DNA of 64,000 nucleotides from Vreelandella neptunia (lineage in GTDB: Bacteria; Pseudomonadota; Gammaproteobacteria; Pseudomonadales; Halomonadaceae), in NCBI RefSeq assembly GCF_022489065.1, contig NZ_JAKVTW010000001.1, forward strand, positions 248,001 to 312,000. Direction: 5' to 3'. The position numbers and the translations under genes are program-made. Under the pieces are notes generated by a model. The model had not been told where the DNA came from. It saw nothing but the letters and a program-made list of their open reading frames with translations, and ran no database searches. Each line of letters opens with the position of its first letter. Positions within the stretch are counted from its first letter, which is position 1. This document shows, piece after piece, positions 16,973-27,564 of the stretch.

Positions 16973-19456
16973 ATGAGCGACCAGGATTACGAACGCGATC
17001 ACGAACACCTCGATTGGCAACTTGACGATGAAGAGTCATCCTCAAATAGCGATAAATCTGACAATGTCGACGATAAAAGCAGCGAAGAGTATCGCTCAGA
17101 CGGCGAACGGGTGAACTCACTGGTACCCGCCAGTGAGATGCTGCCCGAGCGCATCTACCTTCTACCCATTCATAACCGTCCCTTCTTCCCTGCCCAGGTT
17201 CAGCCGCTGGTCGTTAATCGTGAGCGCTGGGAAGAGACTATGCGTCGCGTGGGGAATACCCCGCATCACACCCTGGGCGTAGCCTTTGTCGGTGAGCAGG
17301 GCGTTACTTCTTTGGGTCATGAAGACTTTCCAGAGATCGGTACCGCGGTCAAAGTGCATAAACTCAAAGGCGAAGACGATCAGATCCAGTTTATCGCCCA
17401 GGGGCTTCAGCGCTTTAAAATTACCCGCTGGCTCTCCAAAGAGCCGCCTTATCTAGTCGAAGTCACTTACCCTAAAGAGCCGGTAGATGCGGAGAACGAA
17501 GAGACCCGCGCCTACGCCATGGCGATCATTAACGGCATTAAAGAGCTACTGCCCATCAACCCGCTGTATGGCGAAGAGCTGAAGCACTACCTGAACCGCT
17601 TTAGCCCTCATCAGCCGGGGCCGTTGACCGACTTTGCCGCTGCCATTACTTCCGCCAAAGGTCCTGAACTTCAGGATGTGCTGGCCACACTGTCAGTAGA
17701 AGAGCGGATGCAGAAAGTGTTGCCGCTACTGCGTAAAGAGATCGATGTGGCGCTGCTGCAGGGTGAGATCAGCGAGCAGGTCAACGCGCAAATGCAGGAT
17801 CGTCAGCGCGAGTTTTTCCTGCGTGAGCAGCTAAAGGTCATCCAGCGTGAACTGGGTATTTCCAAAGATGATCGTGATAACGACGTCGATACCTTCAGAG
17901 CACGGCTGGAATCCCTGGTTGTGCCCGAGCGTGTGCAAACGCGTATTGACGATGAACTCAATAAACTCAGCGTGCTGGAAACCGGTTCACCCGAGTATGG
18001 CACCACGCGTAACTACTTGGATTGGCTAACTTCGCTGCCTTGGGGGGTGACCAGCCAGGACCAGTTGGATCTACCCCACGCCCGCAAAGTGCTGGATCGC
18101 GACCACGACGGCCTGAAAGACGTTAAAGAGCGGATTATCGAATTTCTGGCCGAAGGCACTTTCAAAGGTGATGTCGGTGGTTCGATCGTGCTTCTCGTCG
18201 GCCCGCCAGGGGTGGGTAAAACCTCGATTGGTCGTTCGATTGCCGAAGCGTTAGGTCGCCAGTTTTACCGCTTCTCCGTGGGTGGTATGCGTGATGAGGC
18301 AGAGATTAAAGGCCATCGGCGTACCTATGTGGGCGCGATGCCCGGCAAGTTGGTGCAGGCCTTTAAAGAGGTCGAGGTAGAAAACCCCGTTATCATGCTG
18401 GATGAGATCGACAAGCTAGGTCAGTCCTTCCAGGGCGACCCCGCCTCGGCGCTGCTGGAAGTGCTCGACCCCGAGCAGAACGTCGATTTCCTTGATCACT
18501 ATCTTGATGTGCGCATGGATCTCTCCAAGGTGCTGTTTATATGCACCGCCAATACCCTGGACTCGATTCCTGGGCCGCTGCTTGACCGCATGGAGCAGAT
18601 CCGCCTTTCTGGCTATATCGCCGAAGAGAAACTGGCCATTGCCAAGCACCACCTGTGGCCAAAGCTGCTCAAACGCGACAACCTGACCAAAAAGCGCATC
18701 AGCTTATCCGATGCGGCCTTGAAGCAGGTGATTGAAGGCTACGCTCGTGAAGCCGGGGTGCGTCAGTTAGAGAAACAGCTTCACCGTATCGTGCGTAAAT
18801 CGGCCGTTAAGCTGCTCGAAGAGGAGCCCGAAACTGTCAAGATTTCGGTTAAAAACTTGGAGGAGTTCTTGGGCGCACCGCTTTTCCGGAAGGAGAAAGT
18901 ACTCACCGGCGAAGGGGTAGTCACTGGCTTGGCCTGGACCTCGATGGGGGGTGCTACGCTGCCCATTGAAGCGGGCAAAGTACACTCGCTGGATCGTGGC
19001 TTTAAGTTGACCGGTAAGCTGGGTGAAGTGATGCAGGAGTCTGCCAATATTGCTTACAGCTACACTCTTGGTCATCTGCAGGAGTATGGCGCTGACGCAG
19101 ACTTCTTTGACTCTGCGTTTGTGCACTTACACGTACCCGAAGGGGCCACGCCAAAAGATGGTCCTTCAGCGGGCGTTACCATGACGACTGCCTTAATGTC
19201 CCTCGCCAAGCATCACGCCATTGATCGGCCATTGGCAATGACGGGTGAGCTAACCTTAACCGGCCAAGTGCTGCCCGTCGGCGGTATTCGTGAGAAGGTG
19301 ATTGCCGCGCGGCGTAGCGATATTTTTGAATTGATTCTGCCCGATGCTAACAAACGCGACTACGAAGAGTTGCCGGATTACCTTAAACAGGGCATGACGG
19401 TGCATTTTGCTAAACGCTACCGCGATGTGGCGGACGTAGTGTTTGGGCGTGGATAG
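16973..19456 (+). CDS. lon: ATP-dependent protease Lon
   Basis: An 827-residue AAA+ serine protease that degrades misfolded and regulatory proteins in the cytoplasm. A very acidic N-terminal extension of about 45 residues (rich in D, E and S) precedes the usual LON substrate-binding domain (about 58-250); such acidity suits a halophile. The Walker A motif GPPGVGKTS and Walker B VIMLDEIDK are intact. The proteolytic domain has catalytic S732 in PKDGPSAGVTM and K775 in REKVIAARR, with the same 43-residue spacing as E. coli S679/K722. The ATG at 16973 follows GGAGG. Confidence 0.97.
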   Translation: MSDQDYERDHEHLDWQLDDEESSSNSDKSDNVDDKSSEEYRSDGERVNSLVPASEMLPERIYLLPIHNRPFFPAQVQPLVVNRERWEETMRRVGNTPHHTLGVAFVGEQGVTSLGHEDFPEIGTAVKVHKLKGEDDQIQFIAQGLQRFKITRWLSKEPPYLVEVTYPKEPVDAENEETRAYAMAIINGIKELLPINPLYGEELKHYLNRFSPHQPGPLTDFAAAITSAKGPELQDVLATLSVEERMQKVLPLLRKEIDVALLQGEISEQVNAQMQDRQREFFLREQLKVIQRELGISKDDRDNDVDTFRARLESLVVPERVQTRIDDELNKLSVLETGSPEYGTTRNYLDWLTSLPWGVTSQDQLDLPHARKVLDRDHDGLKDVKERIIEFLAEGTFKGDVGGSIVLLVGPPGVGKTSIGRSIAEALGRQFYRFSVGGMRDEAEIKGHRRTYVGAMPGKLVQAFKEVEVENPVIMLDEIDKLGQSFQGDPASALLEVLDPEQNVDFLDHYLDVRMDLSKVLFICTANTLDSIPGPLLDRMEQIRLSGYIAEEKLAIAKHHLWPKLLKRDNLTKKRISLSDAALKQVIEGYAREAGVRQLEKQLHRIVRKSAVKLLEEEPETVKISVKNLEEFLGAPLFRKEKVLTGEGVVTGLAWTSMGGATLPIEAGKVHSLDRGFKLTGKLGEVMQESANIAYSYTLGHLQEYGADADFFDSAFVHLHVPEGATPKDGPSAGVTMTTALMSLAKHHAIDRPLAMTGELTLTGQVLPVGGIREKVIAARRSDIFELILPDANKRDYEELPDYLKQGMTVHFAKRYRDVADVVFGRG

Positions 19457-19511
19457 GCCCGGTCGATAACGCTACGTATCCATAGCTTTAGCGATGGATA
19501 CGACTCCTTTG

Positions 19512-19542
19512 AAAGCGCCGTACTCAAGTACGGCGCTTTTTT
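19512..19542 (+). terminator. Rho-independent terminator after lon
   Basis: AAAGCGCCGTACT pairs with AGTACGGCGCTTT around a two-base loop and is followed by T residues. A second small hairpin (GTATCCAT...ATGGATAC, 19476-19501) precedes it. Confidence 0.85.
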
Positions 19543-19630
19543 ACATCTGTTTACTGGTTTGAATCCCTGTCGAGTGACGATAATAGCGTATGGTTTAAAA
19601 AATTAAGAATAACTTCCCTAGGGAGCATCT

Positions 19631-21811
19631 ATGCGCAATAACCAGCCCGTAACTCAACGCGAATATGTCTTGAGCGAAGAGGCGGTACTCATTTCCCGTT
19701 CGGATTTAAAAGGGAATGTCACTTACGCAAACCCTACATTTGTCGAGGTTAGTGGCTACAGCCGTGAAGAACTCATCGGCTCTCCTCATAATCTCCTTCG
19801 CCACCCCGATATGCCAGAAGCCGCTTACGCCGACTTCTGGAAAACCATTCAGGCTGGGGCAACGTGGCAAGGCGTGGTCAAAAACCGACGTAAAAATGGC
19901 GATCACTACTGGGTACACGCTACCGTAGCACCGCTGCGGGATGGCGAACGCGTTGCGGGTTACACCTCCGTTCGTCGTAAAGCCTCCGCGAAGGCAGTGG
20001 CCAGGGCAGAGAAGGTCTACGCCGACATCCGTGAAAAGGGCAAGTCACGCCACTATAAGCTGGCCCAGGGGACGCTGCGGCGCAAAGGCGTGACTGGTAT
20101 GCTGGCGCGCTTTCAATTCACCAGCCTGAAAGCCAAGCTCACCAGTATGGTCGTGGCGTCACTGCTGCTGCTTGGTCTCGCGGGTGGGCTAGGGGTGTAT
20201 GCGCTGATGGTCTCTGGCGAGCGTTTGGAAACGCTTAACCGTTCGGGGCTGGGCGATGTCGCGACGCTGCAGCATATAGAGCGTTACATTGGGCAAACGG
20301 TTGAGACGTTGGAGCCTGCGGTGCGTAACCCGCGCAGTGCTGATCTAGAGGCCGTTAGCGCAGATATTGGCCAATATGCAGAAGCCATGCAGACGCTGTG
20401 GGCAGATTACTATGCAGACGAACCTGCTACTGATGAATCTGCTACTGATGAAGCTGCTCAGGACTTTGATAGCACGCTGACCACATGGGCTGCTGCGGTG
20501 CAAACCGCCCTGGTTTCAATTCGGGAGGGGAATGGTTTCGCGGCTTTTGAAGCGTTTAATGATGTTGTGGTGCCCAGCACTGAATCACTGCGTGAGATTA
20601 ACAGCGCGCTGGTCGAGCAAGTGCGCGTCGATGCCGAAACGTTGGTCTCTCAGGCGCAAGACGCTCGCCAGCAGATGCTGATCGCCCAGCTGGTATTACT
20701 GGCCGTTGGCTTTTTGGTCATGATTGGCCTGAGCGTGATGATTTTGAAATCCGTGTTCCGCAGCTTGTCAGGCGCGCGCTATATTACTTTCCAAATCGCA
20801 GCTGGCAACTTGGCTGCTCGAGAGCGCCGCCAAACGAACGACGAATTGGGTGAGCTGCTTTACTCGTTGGATACCATGCGCTTTAGTCTATCCAGCATTG
20901 TGGGTGATGTAGAGGGTCGAGTGTCGGTAGTGACCCCAGCGATTCAGCAAATAGCCGCTGAAAATGAAGAACTCTCTTCGCGTACGGAGCAGCAGGCGTC
21001 ATCGCTTCAGCAAACCGCGTCGAGCATGGAAGAGATGACCTCGACGGTTCAGCAGAATACCGAGAATGCCCGCCAGGCGACCGATCTGGCTGTGCAAAAT
21101 GCTGCCAGCACTAAGGATACCGGCCAGCAGATGCAGCAGTTGGTGGAACGCATGCAGCGTATCGCTCAAAGTGCTGAAAAGATGACCGAGATGATCAGTG
21201 TGATCGACGGCATTGCTTTTCAAACCAATATACTGGCTCTGAACGCATCGGTTGAGGCCGCTCGGGCTGGCGAACATGGCCGTGGCTTTGCGGTTGTTGC
21301 CAGCGAAGTACGCAACCTGGCAGGACGGAGTGCGGATGCTGCCCAAGAAATTCGTAAGATGATCGATAGCACCACGCAAGAGGTGAGCGGTGGCCGCAGT
21401 GCAGTCGAGCAGGCGGAACGAGCCATTGAAGAGGTGTCTCAGCAGGTTAGCCGGGTCAGTGAGTTGATGGCCGCCATCAGCACTGCCTCTACCGAGCAGA
21501 GCAGTGGGATTGGTCAAATTAACTCGGCGATTGCCGAAATGGATCATGTCACTCAGCAGAACGCCTCTAAAGTGCAGTCGATAGCGGCGTCGGCCGATAA
21601 CCTCTCCATCGAAGCCTTTGAGCTCGCTAACGTGGTTGATGCATTCCGTTTGGAAGGCGCTCAAGATGAGAACATTCAAGAGGCGCGGGCGAAGTTACAG
21701 CGTGCTAACCACGCAATCAGCAAAGCAACCCAACGTTTACCCTCTTCTGCTGAACCCCGCGCTAAACCACCCACCACACAACCTCAAGCCGAGCAGTGGG
21801 AAGAGTTTTAG
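19631..21811 (+). CDS. Aer-like PAS-domain chemoreceptor, first tandem copy
   Basis: A 726-residue energy or redox taxis receptor. The cytoplasmic N-terminal PAS domain (about 15-118) has the Aer-type motifs [23 protein letters not shown] and [11 protein letters not shown] that hold FAD in Aer. A membrane segment (about 170-193), a roughly 150-residue four-helix-like extracytoplasmic region, a second membrane segment (about 345-370), HAMP and a long signalling domain follow. Unlike E. coli Aer it has two separated membrane segments and a real periplasmic module. It ends in EQWEEF, matching the WExF docking pentapeptide for CheR/CheB. Its neighbour at 21979 is a close paralogue, so a gene duplication is evident. 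Confidence 0.9.
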   Translation: MRNNQPVTQREYVLSEEAVLISRSDLKGNVTYANPTFVEVSGYSREELIGSPHNLLRHPDMPEAAYADFWKTIQAGATWQGVVKNRRKNGDHYWVHATVAPLRDGERVAGYTSVRRKASAKAVARAEKVYADIREKGKSRHYKLAQGTLRRKGVTGMLARFQFTSLKAKLTSMVVASLLLLGLAGGLGVYALMVSGERLETLNRSGLGDVATLQHIERYIGQTVETLEPAVRNPRSADLEAVSADIGQYAEAMQTLWADYYADEPATDESATDEAAQDFDSTLTTWAAAVQTALVSIREGNGFAAFEAFNDVVVPSTESLREINSALVEQVRVDAETLVSQAQDARQQMLIAQLVLLAVGFLVMIGLSVMILKSVFRSLSGARYITFQIAAGNLAARERRQTNDELGELLYSLDTMRFSLSSIVGDVEGRVSVVTPAIQQIAAENEELSSRTEQQASSLQQTASSMEEMTSTVQQNTENARQATDLAVQNAASTKDTGQQMQQLVERMQRIAQSAEKMTEMISVIDGIAFQTNILALNASVEAARAGEHGRGFAVVASEVRNLAGRSADAAQEIRKMIDSTTQEVSGGRSAVEQAERAIEEVSQQVSRVSELMAAISTASTEQSSGIGQINSAIAEMDHVTQQNASKVQSIAASADNLSIEAFELANVVDAFRLEGAQDENIQEARAKLQRANHAISKATQRLPSSAEPRAKPPTTQPQAEQWEEF

Positions 21812-21857
21812 CGCTACAGCCCTTAGGTGATTGATTTCCCTTAATTCGTTTTAATGA

Positions 21858-21885
21858 CATGCCACCCTTTGCGGTGGCATGTTTT
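21858..21885 (+). terminator. Terminator between the two PAS chemoreceptors
   Basis: CATGCCACC pairs with GGTGGCATG around a six-base loop and is followed by TTTT. The two receptor genes are therefore probably separate transcription units. Confidence 0.75.
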
Positions 21886-21978
21886 ATGCATTGCTCCTAC
21901 TTGAAAAGACCCAGCTGTGTGGAGTGCAGCTAAGTCTAAAGACGGCTTAGGCCTTAATAAAAAAGTAGGGGATTTTAA

Positions 21979-24153
21979 ATGCCACAAGCTACGCAAGCGA
22001 CATCAGCTGTTTACGAGATGGCAGATGACGAAGTGCTAATTTCTCGCTCAGACCTCCAGGGTAGAATCACCTACGCCAACCAAACTTTTGTGGAAGTAAG
22101 CGGCTACTCGCTCGATGAAATAATGGGTGAGCCGCATAGCTTGTTTCGCCACCCCTCTATGCCCAAAGCCGTCTTTCAGAACTTATGGGAAACCATTGAG
22201 GCGGGTAAAACCTGGCAGGGCTTGATCAAGAACCGTCGCCAAAATGGCGAGGCGTATTGGATGCATACCACTATCGCGCCCCTCCTCGATAGTGAACGCG
22301 TAGTGGGCTATACCTCTATCCGCCGTAAAGCCGCAGCAAAGGCCATTGCACAGGCAGAGCGCGTTTACGCTGCCATGCAAGCGGGTAAGACACGTGGCTT
22401 TAAGCTCCATTATGGTGCAATACGCTCTACGGGTGTGCGCGGATGGGTCAAGCGGTTTAGTTTCAGCAGTATGCAGGCCAAGCTAATGGGGATGGTGCTG
22501 GCTTCGATTATTTTATTGGTGATCGCAGGGGCTGCGGGTGTTTATGGTTTAACCAGTTCTGCTGAGCGACTGCGCACGCTTAATCAAACAGGCCTTGAAG
22601 GGATTACCGATCTTCAACAGATCGACCAGCGGGTTAGCCAGGCAATTCAGGCATTAGAGCCTGCTGTACGTAACCCCCGCCGTGCGGACCTAGACGTGTT
22701 AGAAACACAGCTAACCACCATGAGTGCGGAAATCGAACAATCATGGCAGGGCTACACCGAGCAGCGCGAAACGGGCAGTGTGCAGGAAGGGTTGACCGCA
22801 CACCTCACCACCTTTATTGATGGGTCTGATCTCACTCTGACCGCTATTCGTGATGGCAATGGGTTTGCCGCCTTTGAAGCCTTTAATGACACCGTGCAGC
22901 CGACCTCTGAAAGTATTAGCGCCACTATTAACTTATTGGTTGATCAGGAAAGAGCCGCGGCTCAAGCGCTGATGGCAAATGCTGAGCAGCAGCAACAGGC
23001 GTTGCTCTATGGCCAGCTAGGTGTGCTGCTGCTCGGTATTGTACTGATGATCGGGCTAAGCATGGCCGTACTCAAATCGCTGATTAAATCACTCAATGAA
23101 GCACGGCGAGTAACGTTCCAAATTGCGGCAGGGAACCTGGCCAATCGAGTGACCTTAAAGCGCAACGATGAGTTGGGCGAGCTGCTGAGTTCGCTGGAAA
23201 CCATGCGTGCCAGCCTGTCAGGCCTGATCACAGAGGTGGGCAATAAGGTCGATGTGGTGACCCCTGCCTCGGAGCATATTAAACAACAGAACGAAGACTT
23301 GGCATCCCGCACCGAGCAGCAGGCATCATCGCTGCAGCAAACGGCGTCTAGCATGGATCAAATGACGGCGACGGTGCAGCAAAACACCGAAAACGCCCGC
23401 CAAGCTAATCAACTGGCCATGCAAAACGCCACCACCAGCCGTGAAACCGGCGAGCGCATGCAGGCGCTTGTGGAGCGTATGGAACGTATTGCTGACAGTG
23501 CCAATAAAATGACCGACATCATCAGTGTCATTGACGGTATCGCGTTCCAGACCAACATTCTGGCGTTAAATGCCTCGGTGGAAGCCGCAAGGGCGGGCGA
23601 GCAGGGGCGTGGTTTTGCCGTGGTGGCTAATGAAGTACGTAACTTGGCTGGGCGCAGCGCCGATGCCGCTGGCGAAATTCGCCGCTTGATCGACACCTCC
23701 TCCCAGGAGATCAGCGGTGGCGCCCAGGCAGTAAAAGAAGCCGAAGCCGCCATTGATCAAGTTGTTAACCAGGTCATGAAAGTCAGCGATATTATGGAGG
23801 AGATCAGCACCGCCTCCGATGAACAGAGCAAGGGTATCGCGCAAATCAACACCGCTGTTTCCGAAATGGATCATGTCACCCAGCAGAACGCCTCCAAGGT
23901 GCAGTCGATTTCCAGTGCTGCTCAAAATCTCACCCGTGAAGCCCTCAGCCTCGCTAACGTTATCGCCGCTTTCCGCTTAGAGGGTGCGGCCGACGAGAGC
24001 AGTGAGACTGCCCGTGAGCGCTTGCTTAAACAAGCAGGGCTTGCGCTCACGCCACCATTAGGGGCAGCTCCTGCGTTAGCCTCTCCCCACCGCTCATCCT
24101 CTAAGCGCACTGCCCATGCCCAGCCAGCCGAAGAGGCGTGGGAAACCTTCTGA
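21979..24153 (+). CDS. Aer-like PAS-domain chemoreceptor, second tandem copy
   Basis: A 724-residue paralogue of the preceding gene with the same order: PAS (about 14-117; [34 protein letters not shown]), membrane segment (about 168-192), helical extracytoplasmic region, membrane segment (about 345-370), HAMP and signalling hairpin. The PAS and signalling parts are highly alike in both copies. The extracytoplasmic regions differ much more, suggesting divergence in what is sensed there. It ends in EAWETF, nearly the NWETF of E. coli Tar/Tsr, so it should be a full adaptation substrate that also binds CheR. No che genes are nearby. Confidence 0.9.
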   Translation: MPQATQATSAVYEMADDEVLISRSDLQGRITYANQTFVEVSGYSLDEIMGEPHSLFRHPSMPKAVFQNLWETIEAGKTWQGLIKNRRQNGEAYWMHTTIAPLLDSERVVGYTSIRRKAAAKAIAQAERVYAAMQAGKTRGFKLHYGAIRSTGVRGWVKRFSFSSMQAKLMGMVLASIILLVIAGAAGVYGLTSSAERLRTLNQTGLEGITDLQQIDQRVSQAIQALEPAVRNPRRADLDVLETQLTTMSAEIEQSWQGYTEQRETGSVQEGLTAHLTTFIDGSDLTLTAIRDGNGFAAFEAFNDTVQPTSESISATINLLVDQERAAAQALMANAEQQQQALLYGQLGVLLLGIVLMIGLSMAVLKSLIKSLNEARRVTFQIAAGNLANRVTLKRNDELGELLSSLETMRASLSGLITEVGNKVDVVTPASEHIKQQNEDLASRTEQQASSLQQTASSMDQMTATVQQNTENARQANQLAMQNATTSRETGERMQALVERMERIADSANKMTDIISVIDGIAFQTNILALNASVEAARAGEQGRGFAVVANEVRNLAGRSADAAGEIRRLIDTSSQEISGGAQAVKEAEAAIDQVVNQVMKVSDIMEEISTASDEQSKGIAQINTAVSEMDHVTQQNASKVQSISSAAQNLTREALSLANVIAAFRLEGAADESSETARERLLKQAGLALTPPLGAAPALASPHRSSSKRTAHAQPAEEAWETF

Positions 24154-24271
24154 TAAAACAGCGCCATGGAGGGCGCTTCCTTCGCTACTGTCATCTATGC
24201 TCTTCCTCGAACCCTGCCTCTAGTCTCTACGCAACGCTCATGCCACAATCTAAGACCTTTGGAATGCCCCC

Positions 24272-24298
24272 CAGCCCACGCTTTTATGCAGTGGGCTG
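24272..24298. repeat. Hairpin-forming inverted repeat upstream of ilvD
   Basis: CAGCCCAC and GTGGGCTG form an eight-base stem with a twelve-base gap in the 186-base region before ilvD. No T run follows on either side. It may be a remnant terminator of the receptor gene or a leader element; I see no leader peptide rich in branched-chain residues. Confidence 0.35.
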
Positions 24299-24339
24299 AT
24301 AAATAAAAGACAGTAAAAAAATAGACAGTAGAGGACGCC

Positions 24340-26184
24340 ATGCCAGAGTATCGCTCACGCACCACCACCGCTGGCCGTAATATGGCCGGTGCCCGCGCGC
24401 TATGGCGCGCAACGGGTATGCAGGACGGTGATTTTCAAAAGCCGATTATTGCGGTCGCCAACTCCTTCACCCAGTTCGTGCCCGGCCATGTTCACTTAAA
24501 AGACATGGGCCAACTGGTCGCGCGGGAAATTGAGAAAGCCGGTGGCGTAGCGAAAGAGTTCAATACCATTGCGGTGGATGACGGCATCGCCATGGGGCAC
24601 GACGGCATGCTCTACTCGCTGCCAAGCCGCGATTTAATCGCCGACAGCGTTGAGTATATGTGCAATGCCCACTGCGCCGATGCGCTGGTGTGTATCTCCA
24701 ACTGCGATAAAATCACCCCAGGAATGCTGATGGCTGCTCTGCGCCTCAATATTCCCGTTATCTTCGTTTCCGGCGGCCCCATGGAAGCCGGAAAAACCAA
24801 GCTGCTTAACCATGGGCTGGATTTAGTTGATGCCATGGTCATGGCCGCTGACGACAGCGTCGATGATGATACCCTTGCCGAAGTAGAGCGTAGCGCTTGC
24901 CCCACCTGTGGCAGCTGCTCAGGCATGTTTACCGCCAATTCGATGAACTGCCTGACCGAGGCGCTGGGCTTGGCTTTACCCGGTAACGGCACCATGCTGG
25001 CCACCCACTCTGATCGCCGCCGCCTGTTTGAAACCGCCGGCCATCGAATTGTTGAGCTGGCCAAGCGCTACTACGAAGGCGAGGAAGTGCATTTGCTACC
25101 CCGCGCCATAGCCTCCAAGGCGGCGTTTAAAAATGCCATGACCCTGGATATCGCCATGGGCGGTTCCACGAATACTATCCTGCACTTCCTCGCCGCGGCC
25201 CAGGAAGCCGAGCTGGACTTCACTATGTCGGATATCGACCGGCTCTCCCGTGAAGTTCCCCAGCTATGTAAAGTCGCACCCAATACCCAGAAGTACCACA
25301 TCGAAGACGTTCACCGTGCGGGCGGTATCATGGCGATTCTGGGCGAGTTGGATCGCGCGGGCGTGCTGGATACCTCGGTGCCCACCGTGTATGGCGATAG
25401 CCTGAAAGAGGCGTTGGATGAGTGGGATATCATGCGCTCGCCCAGTGCCGAGGTGGTTGAGTTTTTCAAAGCAGGCCCGGGCGGCGTGCCGACTCAGGTA
25501 GCGTTTTCACAAAGTGCCCGCTGGCCAAGCCTGGATGGCGACCGCACTACGGGCTGTATTCGCGATCTTGAGCACGCGTTTTCCCAGCAGGGCGGCTTAG
25601 CGGTGCTTTACGGCAATATCGCCCTGGATGGCTGCGTGGTGAAAACCGCAGGCGTCGACGAGTCGATATTGGTCTTTGAAGGTCCTGCCCATGTGGTTGA
25701 GTCCCAGGATCAAGCAGTCGCCGATGTGCTCGCAGATAAAGTTAAAGCAGGCGATGTGGTGGTTATCCGCTACGAAGGCCCTAAGGGTGGCCCCGGTATG
25801 CAGGAAATGCTCTATCCCACCTCCTATCTCAAATCCAAAGGGTTGGGTAAGGCCTGCGCACTACTCACCGACGGGCGTTTCTCAGGCGGCACCTCCGGAC
25901 TTTCCATTGGCCATGTTTCGCCAGAGGCCGCTGCGGGTGGCGCGATTGGCTTGATCGAGCAGGGCGACCTGATCCGCATCGATATTCCCAATCGCTCGAT
26001 CAATGTCCAACTGACGGATGCCGAACTGGTAGCTCGCCGCGAGGCGATGGAAGCCAAAGGTGCCACGGCCTGGAAGCCTGCTGAACAGCGCCCCCGTAAG
26101 ATAACGCCGGCGCTTAAAGCCTATGCGCTACTGGCGACATCTGCCGATAAAGGGGCGGTTCGTGATTTAAGCAAACTCGACTGA
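24340..26184 (+). CDS. ilvD: Dihydroxy-acid dehydratase
   Basis: A 614-residue iron-sulfur enzyme that dehydrates dihydroxy-isovalerate and dihydroxy-methylvalerate in valine, leucine and isoleucine synthesis. Cluster-ligand cysteines are visible in [10 protein letters not shown] and [11 protein letters not shown], and the [20 protein letters not shown] signature lies near the C-terminus. Length is normal for the family. The ATG at 24340 follows AGAGGA. It is followed in the same direction, after 56 bases, by an oxidoreductase gene that may share its transcript. Confidence 0.97.
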   Translation: MPEYRSRTTTAGRNMAGARALWRATGMQDGDFQKPIIAVANSFTQFVPGHVHLKDMGQLVAREIEKAGGVAKEFNTIAVDDGIAMGHDGMLYSLPSRDLIADSVEYMCNAHCADALVCISNCDKITPGMLMAALRLNIPVIFVSGGPMEAGKTKLLNHGLDLVDAMVMAADDSVDDDTLAEVERSACPTCGSCSGMFTANSMNCLTEALGLALPGNGTMLATHSDRRRLFETAGHRIVELAKRYYEGEEVHLLPRAIASKAAFKNAMTLDIAMGGSTNTILHFLAAAQEAELDFTMSDIDRLSREVPQLCKVAPNTQKYHIEDVHRAGGIMAILGELDRAGVLDTSVPTVYGDSLKEALDEWDIMRSPSAEVVEFFKAGPGGVPTQVAFSQSARWPSLDGDRTTGCIRDLEHAFSQQGGLAVLYGNIALDGCVVKTAGVDESILVFEGPAHVVESQDQAVADVLADKVKAGDVVVIRYEGPKGGPGMQEMLYPTSYLKSKGLGKACALLTDGRFSGGTSGLSIGHVSPEAAAGGAIGLIEQGDLIRIDIPNRSINVQLTDAELVARREAMEAKGATAWKPAEQRPRKITPALKAYALLATSADKGAVRDLSKLD

Positions 26185-26240
26185 TACAGGTAGCTGAAAC
26201 ACACAGCTAAAACATGCAATAGGCTCGAGTAAGGAATCAA

Positions 26241-27296
26241 ATGAAGGCAATTATAAACGTTGGTTTAGTCGGCTATGGTTTTGCTAGCCAAACCTTCCAT
26301 GCACCACTGATCCAGGCCACGGAGGGCCTGGATTTAGTGGCCGTCTCTTCAAGCGACGCTGCCAAGGTGCAGGCATCACTTCCCAATGTAGAGGTTGAGG
26401 CTCAGGCATTAGCGCTCTGCAAACGCAGTGATATCGACCTGATTGTGATCCCAACGCCTAACGATACGCACTATTCTATCGCTAAGGCGGCGTTGACGGC
26501 GGGTAAGCATGTGGTGATCGATAAACCGTTTACGGTCACGCTCTCAGAGGCCAAATTGCTGAAGGCGCTGGCAGAAGATAAACAACGCCTGCTATCGGCC
26601 TTTCACAACCGCCGCTGGGACAGCGACTTTCTGACCGTTAAAGCGCTGCTTAAAGCGGGCACACTAGGGCGACTGGTCAATTTTGAATCCCATTTTGACC
26701 GCTTCCGCCCGGAAGTGCGCGACCGCTGGCGAGAGAAGGCTGCCCCCGGTGGGGGGATCTGGTACGACCTGGGCCCACACCTGTTGGATCAAGCCTGCGA
26801 GCTGTTTGGCATGCCCCAGGCTATTCTGCTGGAACTGGGCGCGCAGCGGGATGGCGCCAAGGCCGACGATGACTTCCTGGCGCTGCTCGACTACGAAGGC
26901 TTTCGCGTTACTTTGGCGGCGGGTACGCTGGTGGCCGAACCAACACCGCGCTTTCGGATTAATGGCACTCAAGGCAGCTTCATAAAATACGGTCTGGATC
27001 CGCAAGAAGATCGCTTGAAAGCAGGCGAAGTGCCGACACCGCAGTGGGGTGAAGACACCCAACATGGCACCCTGACGCTGCGCAAAGAGGAGAGCGAAAA
27101 CGCGCCGCTAACGCGCTGTGAACTTCCAACCCTGCCAGGGGACTACTTGGCCTATTACCAAGGTATCACCGCCGCTATCCGTGATAAAACACCGCTCCCT
27201 GTAAGTGTCGACGACGCCTTGCGCTCAATGGCCCTGCTGGAAGCAGGCCTGGACAGCCACCGCCAACGGCGATGGATAGCATTGAAAAATCATTGA
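26241..27296 (+). CDS. Gfo/Idh/MocA family oxidoreductase
   Basis: A 351-residue NAD(P)-dependent dehydrogenase of unknown substrate. The Rossmann domain starts with GLVGYGFASQTFHAPL, a variant of GxGxxG found in the YdgJ/YhhX branch. The conserved DKPF (EKP-like) motif is near residue 95. The C-terminal domain has GGGIWYDLGPHLLDQA with a histidine that is catalytic in relatives. Homologues act on sugars, inositols or related polyols. The adjoining ilvD gives no clue to the substrate. Confidence 0.88.
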   Translation: MKAIINVGLVGYGFASQTFHAPLIQATEGLDLVAVSSSDAAKVQASLPNVEVEAQALALCKRSDIDLIVIPTPNDTHYSIAKAALTAGKHVVIDKPFTVTLSEAKLLKALAEDKQRLLSAFHNRRWDSDFLTVKALLKAGTLGRLVNFESHFDRFRPEVRDRWREKAAPGGGIWYDLGPHLLDQACELFGMPQAILLELGAQRDGAKADDDFLALLDYEGFRVTLAAGTLVAEPTPRFRINGTQGSFIKYGLDPQEDRLKAGEVPTPQWGEDTQHGTLTLRKEESENAPLTRCELPTLPGDYLAYYQGITAAIRDKTPLPVSVDDALRSMALLEAGLDSHRQRRWIALKNH

Positions 27297-27332
27297 GGTA
27301 AAGGGTGCAGGGTGAATCGTGAGTGGGTTTTC

Positions 27333-27467
27333 GTAGCGCGGCGTAAGCGTCAGCGCACCCGCGGAAGCAGGGCGAAGCGATGCCGGGGTTGGTTCCGTGC
27401 CATTGGGCGTCGTTCCGCCGCCTCCCGCGGGTGCCTCATTCGCTCGTGCCTCGCGAGATTCGTTACC
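27333..27467 (+). repeat. Palindromic repeat unit (left part) interrupted by the IS element
   Basis: A copy of the family described at 62111-62624. It begins GTAGCGCGGCGTAAGC and contains GCGCACCCGCGG, GATGCCGGGGTTGG, GGCGTCGTTCCGCCGCC and CGCGGGTGCC. It runs to CGTTACC at 27461-27467, where the insertion sequence starts. The missing end (ACGCGCTAC) resumes at 28878 on the other side of the element. It is more diverged from the array copies than they are from each other. Confidence 0.85.
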
Positions 27468-27474
27468 CAATGGG

Positions 27475-27488
27475 ATGGACTCCTCCTC
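27475..27488 (+). repeat. Left subterminal inverted repeat of the IS1111-type element
   Basis: ATGGACTCCTCCTC, exact reverse complement of 28862-28875, seven bases inside the left end. Confidence 0.9.
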
Positions 27489-27564
27489 ACCCTACTCCGG
27501 CGTCTGTGCGCCATACTGGTAGGTGGTTGAAAAACTATCAGCTTGAGAGTCAGGAGAAGCCCAT

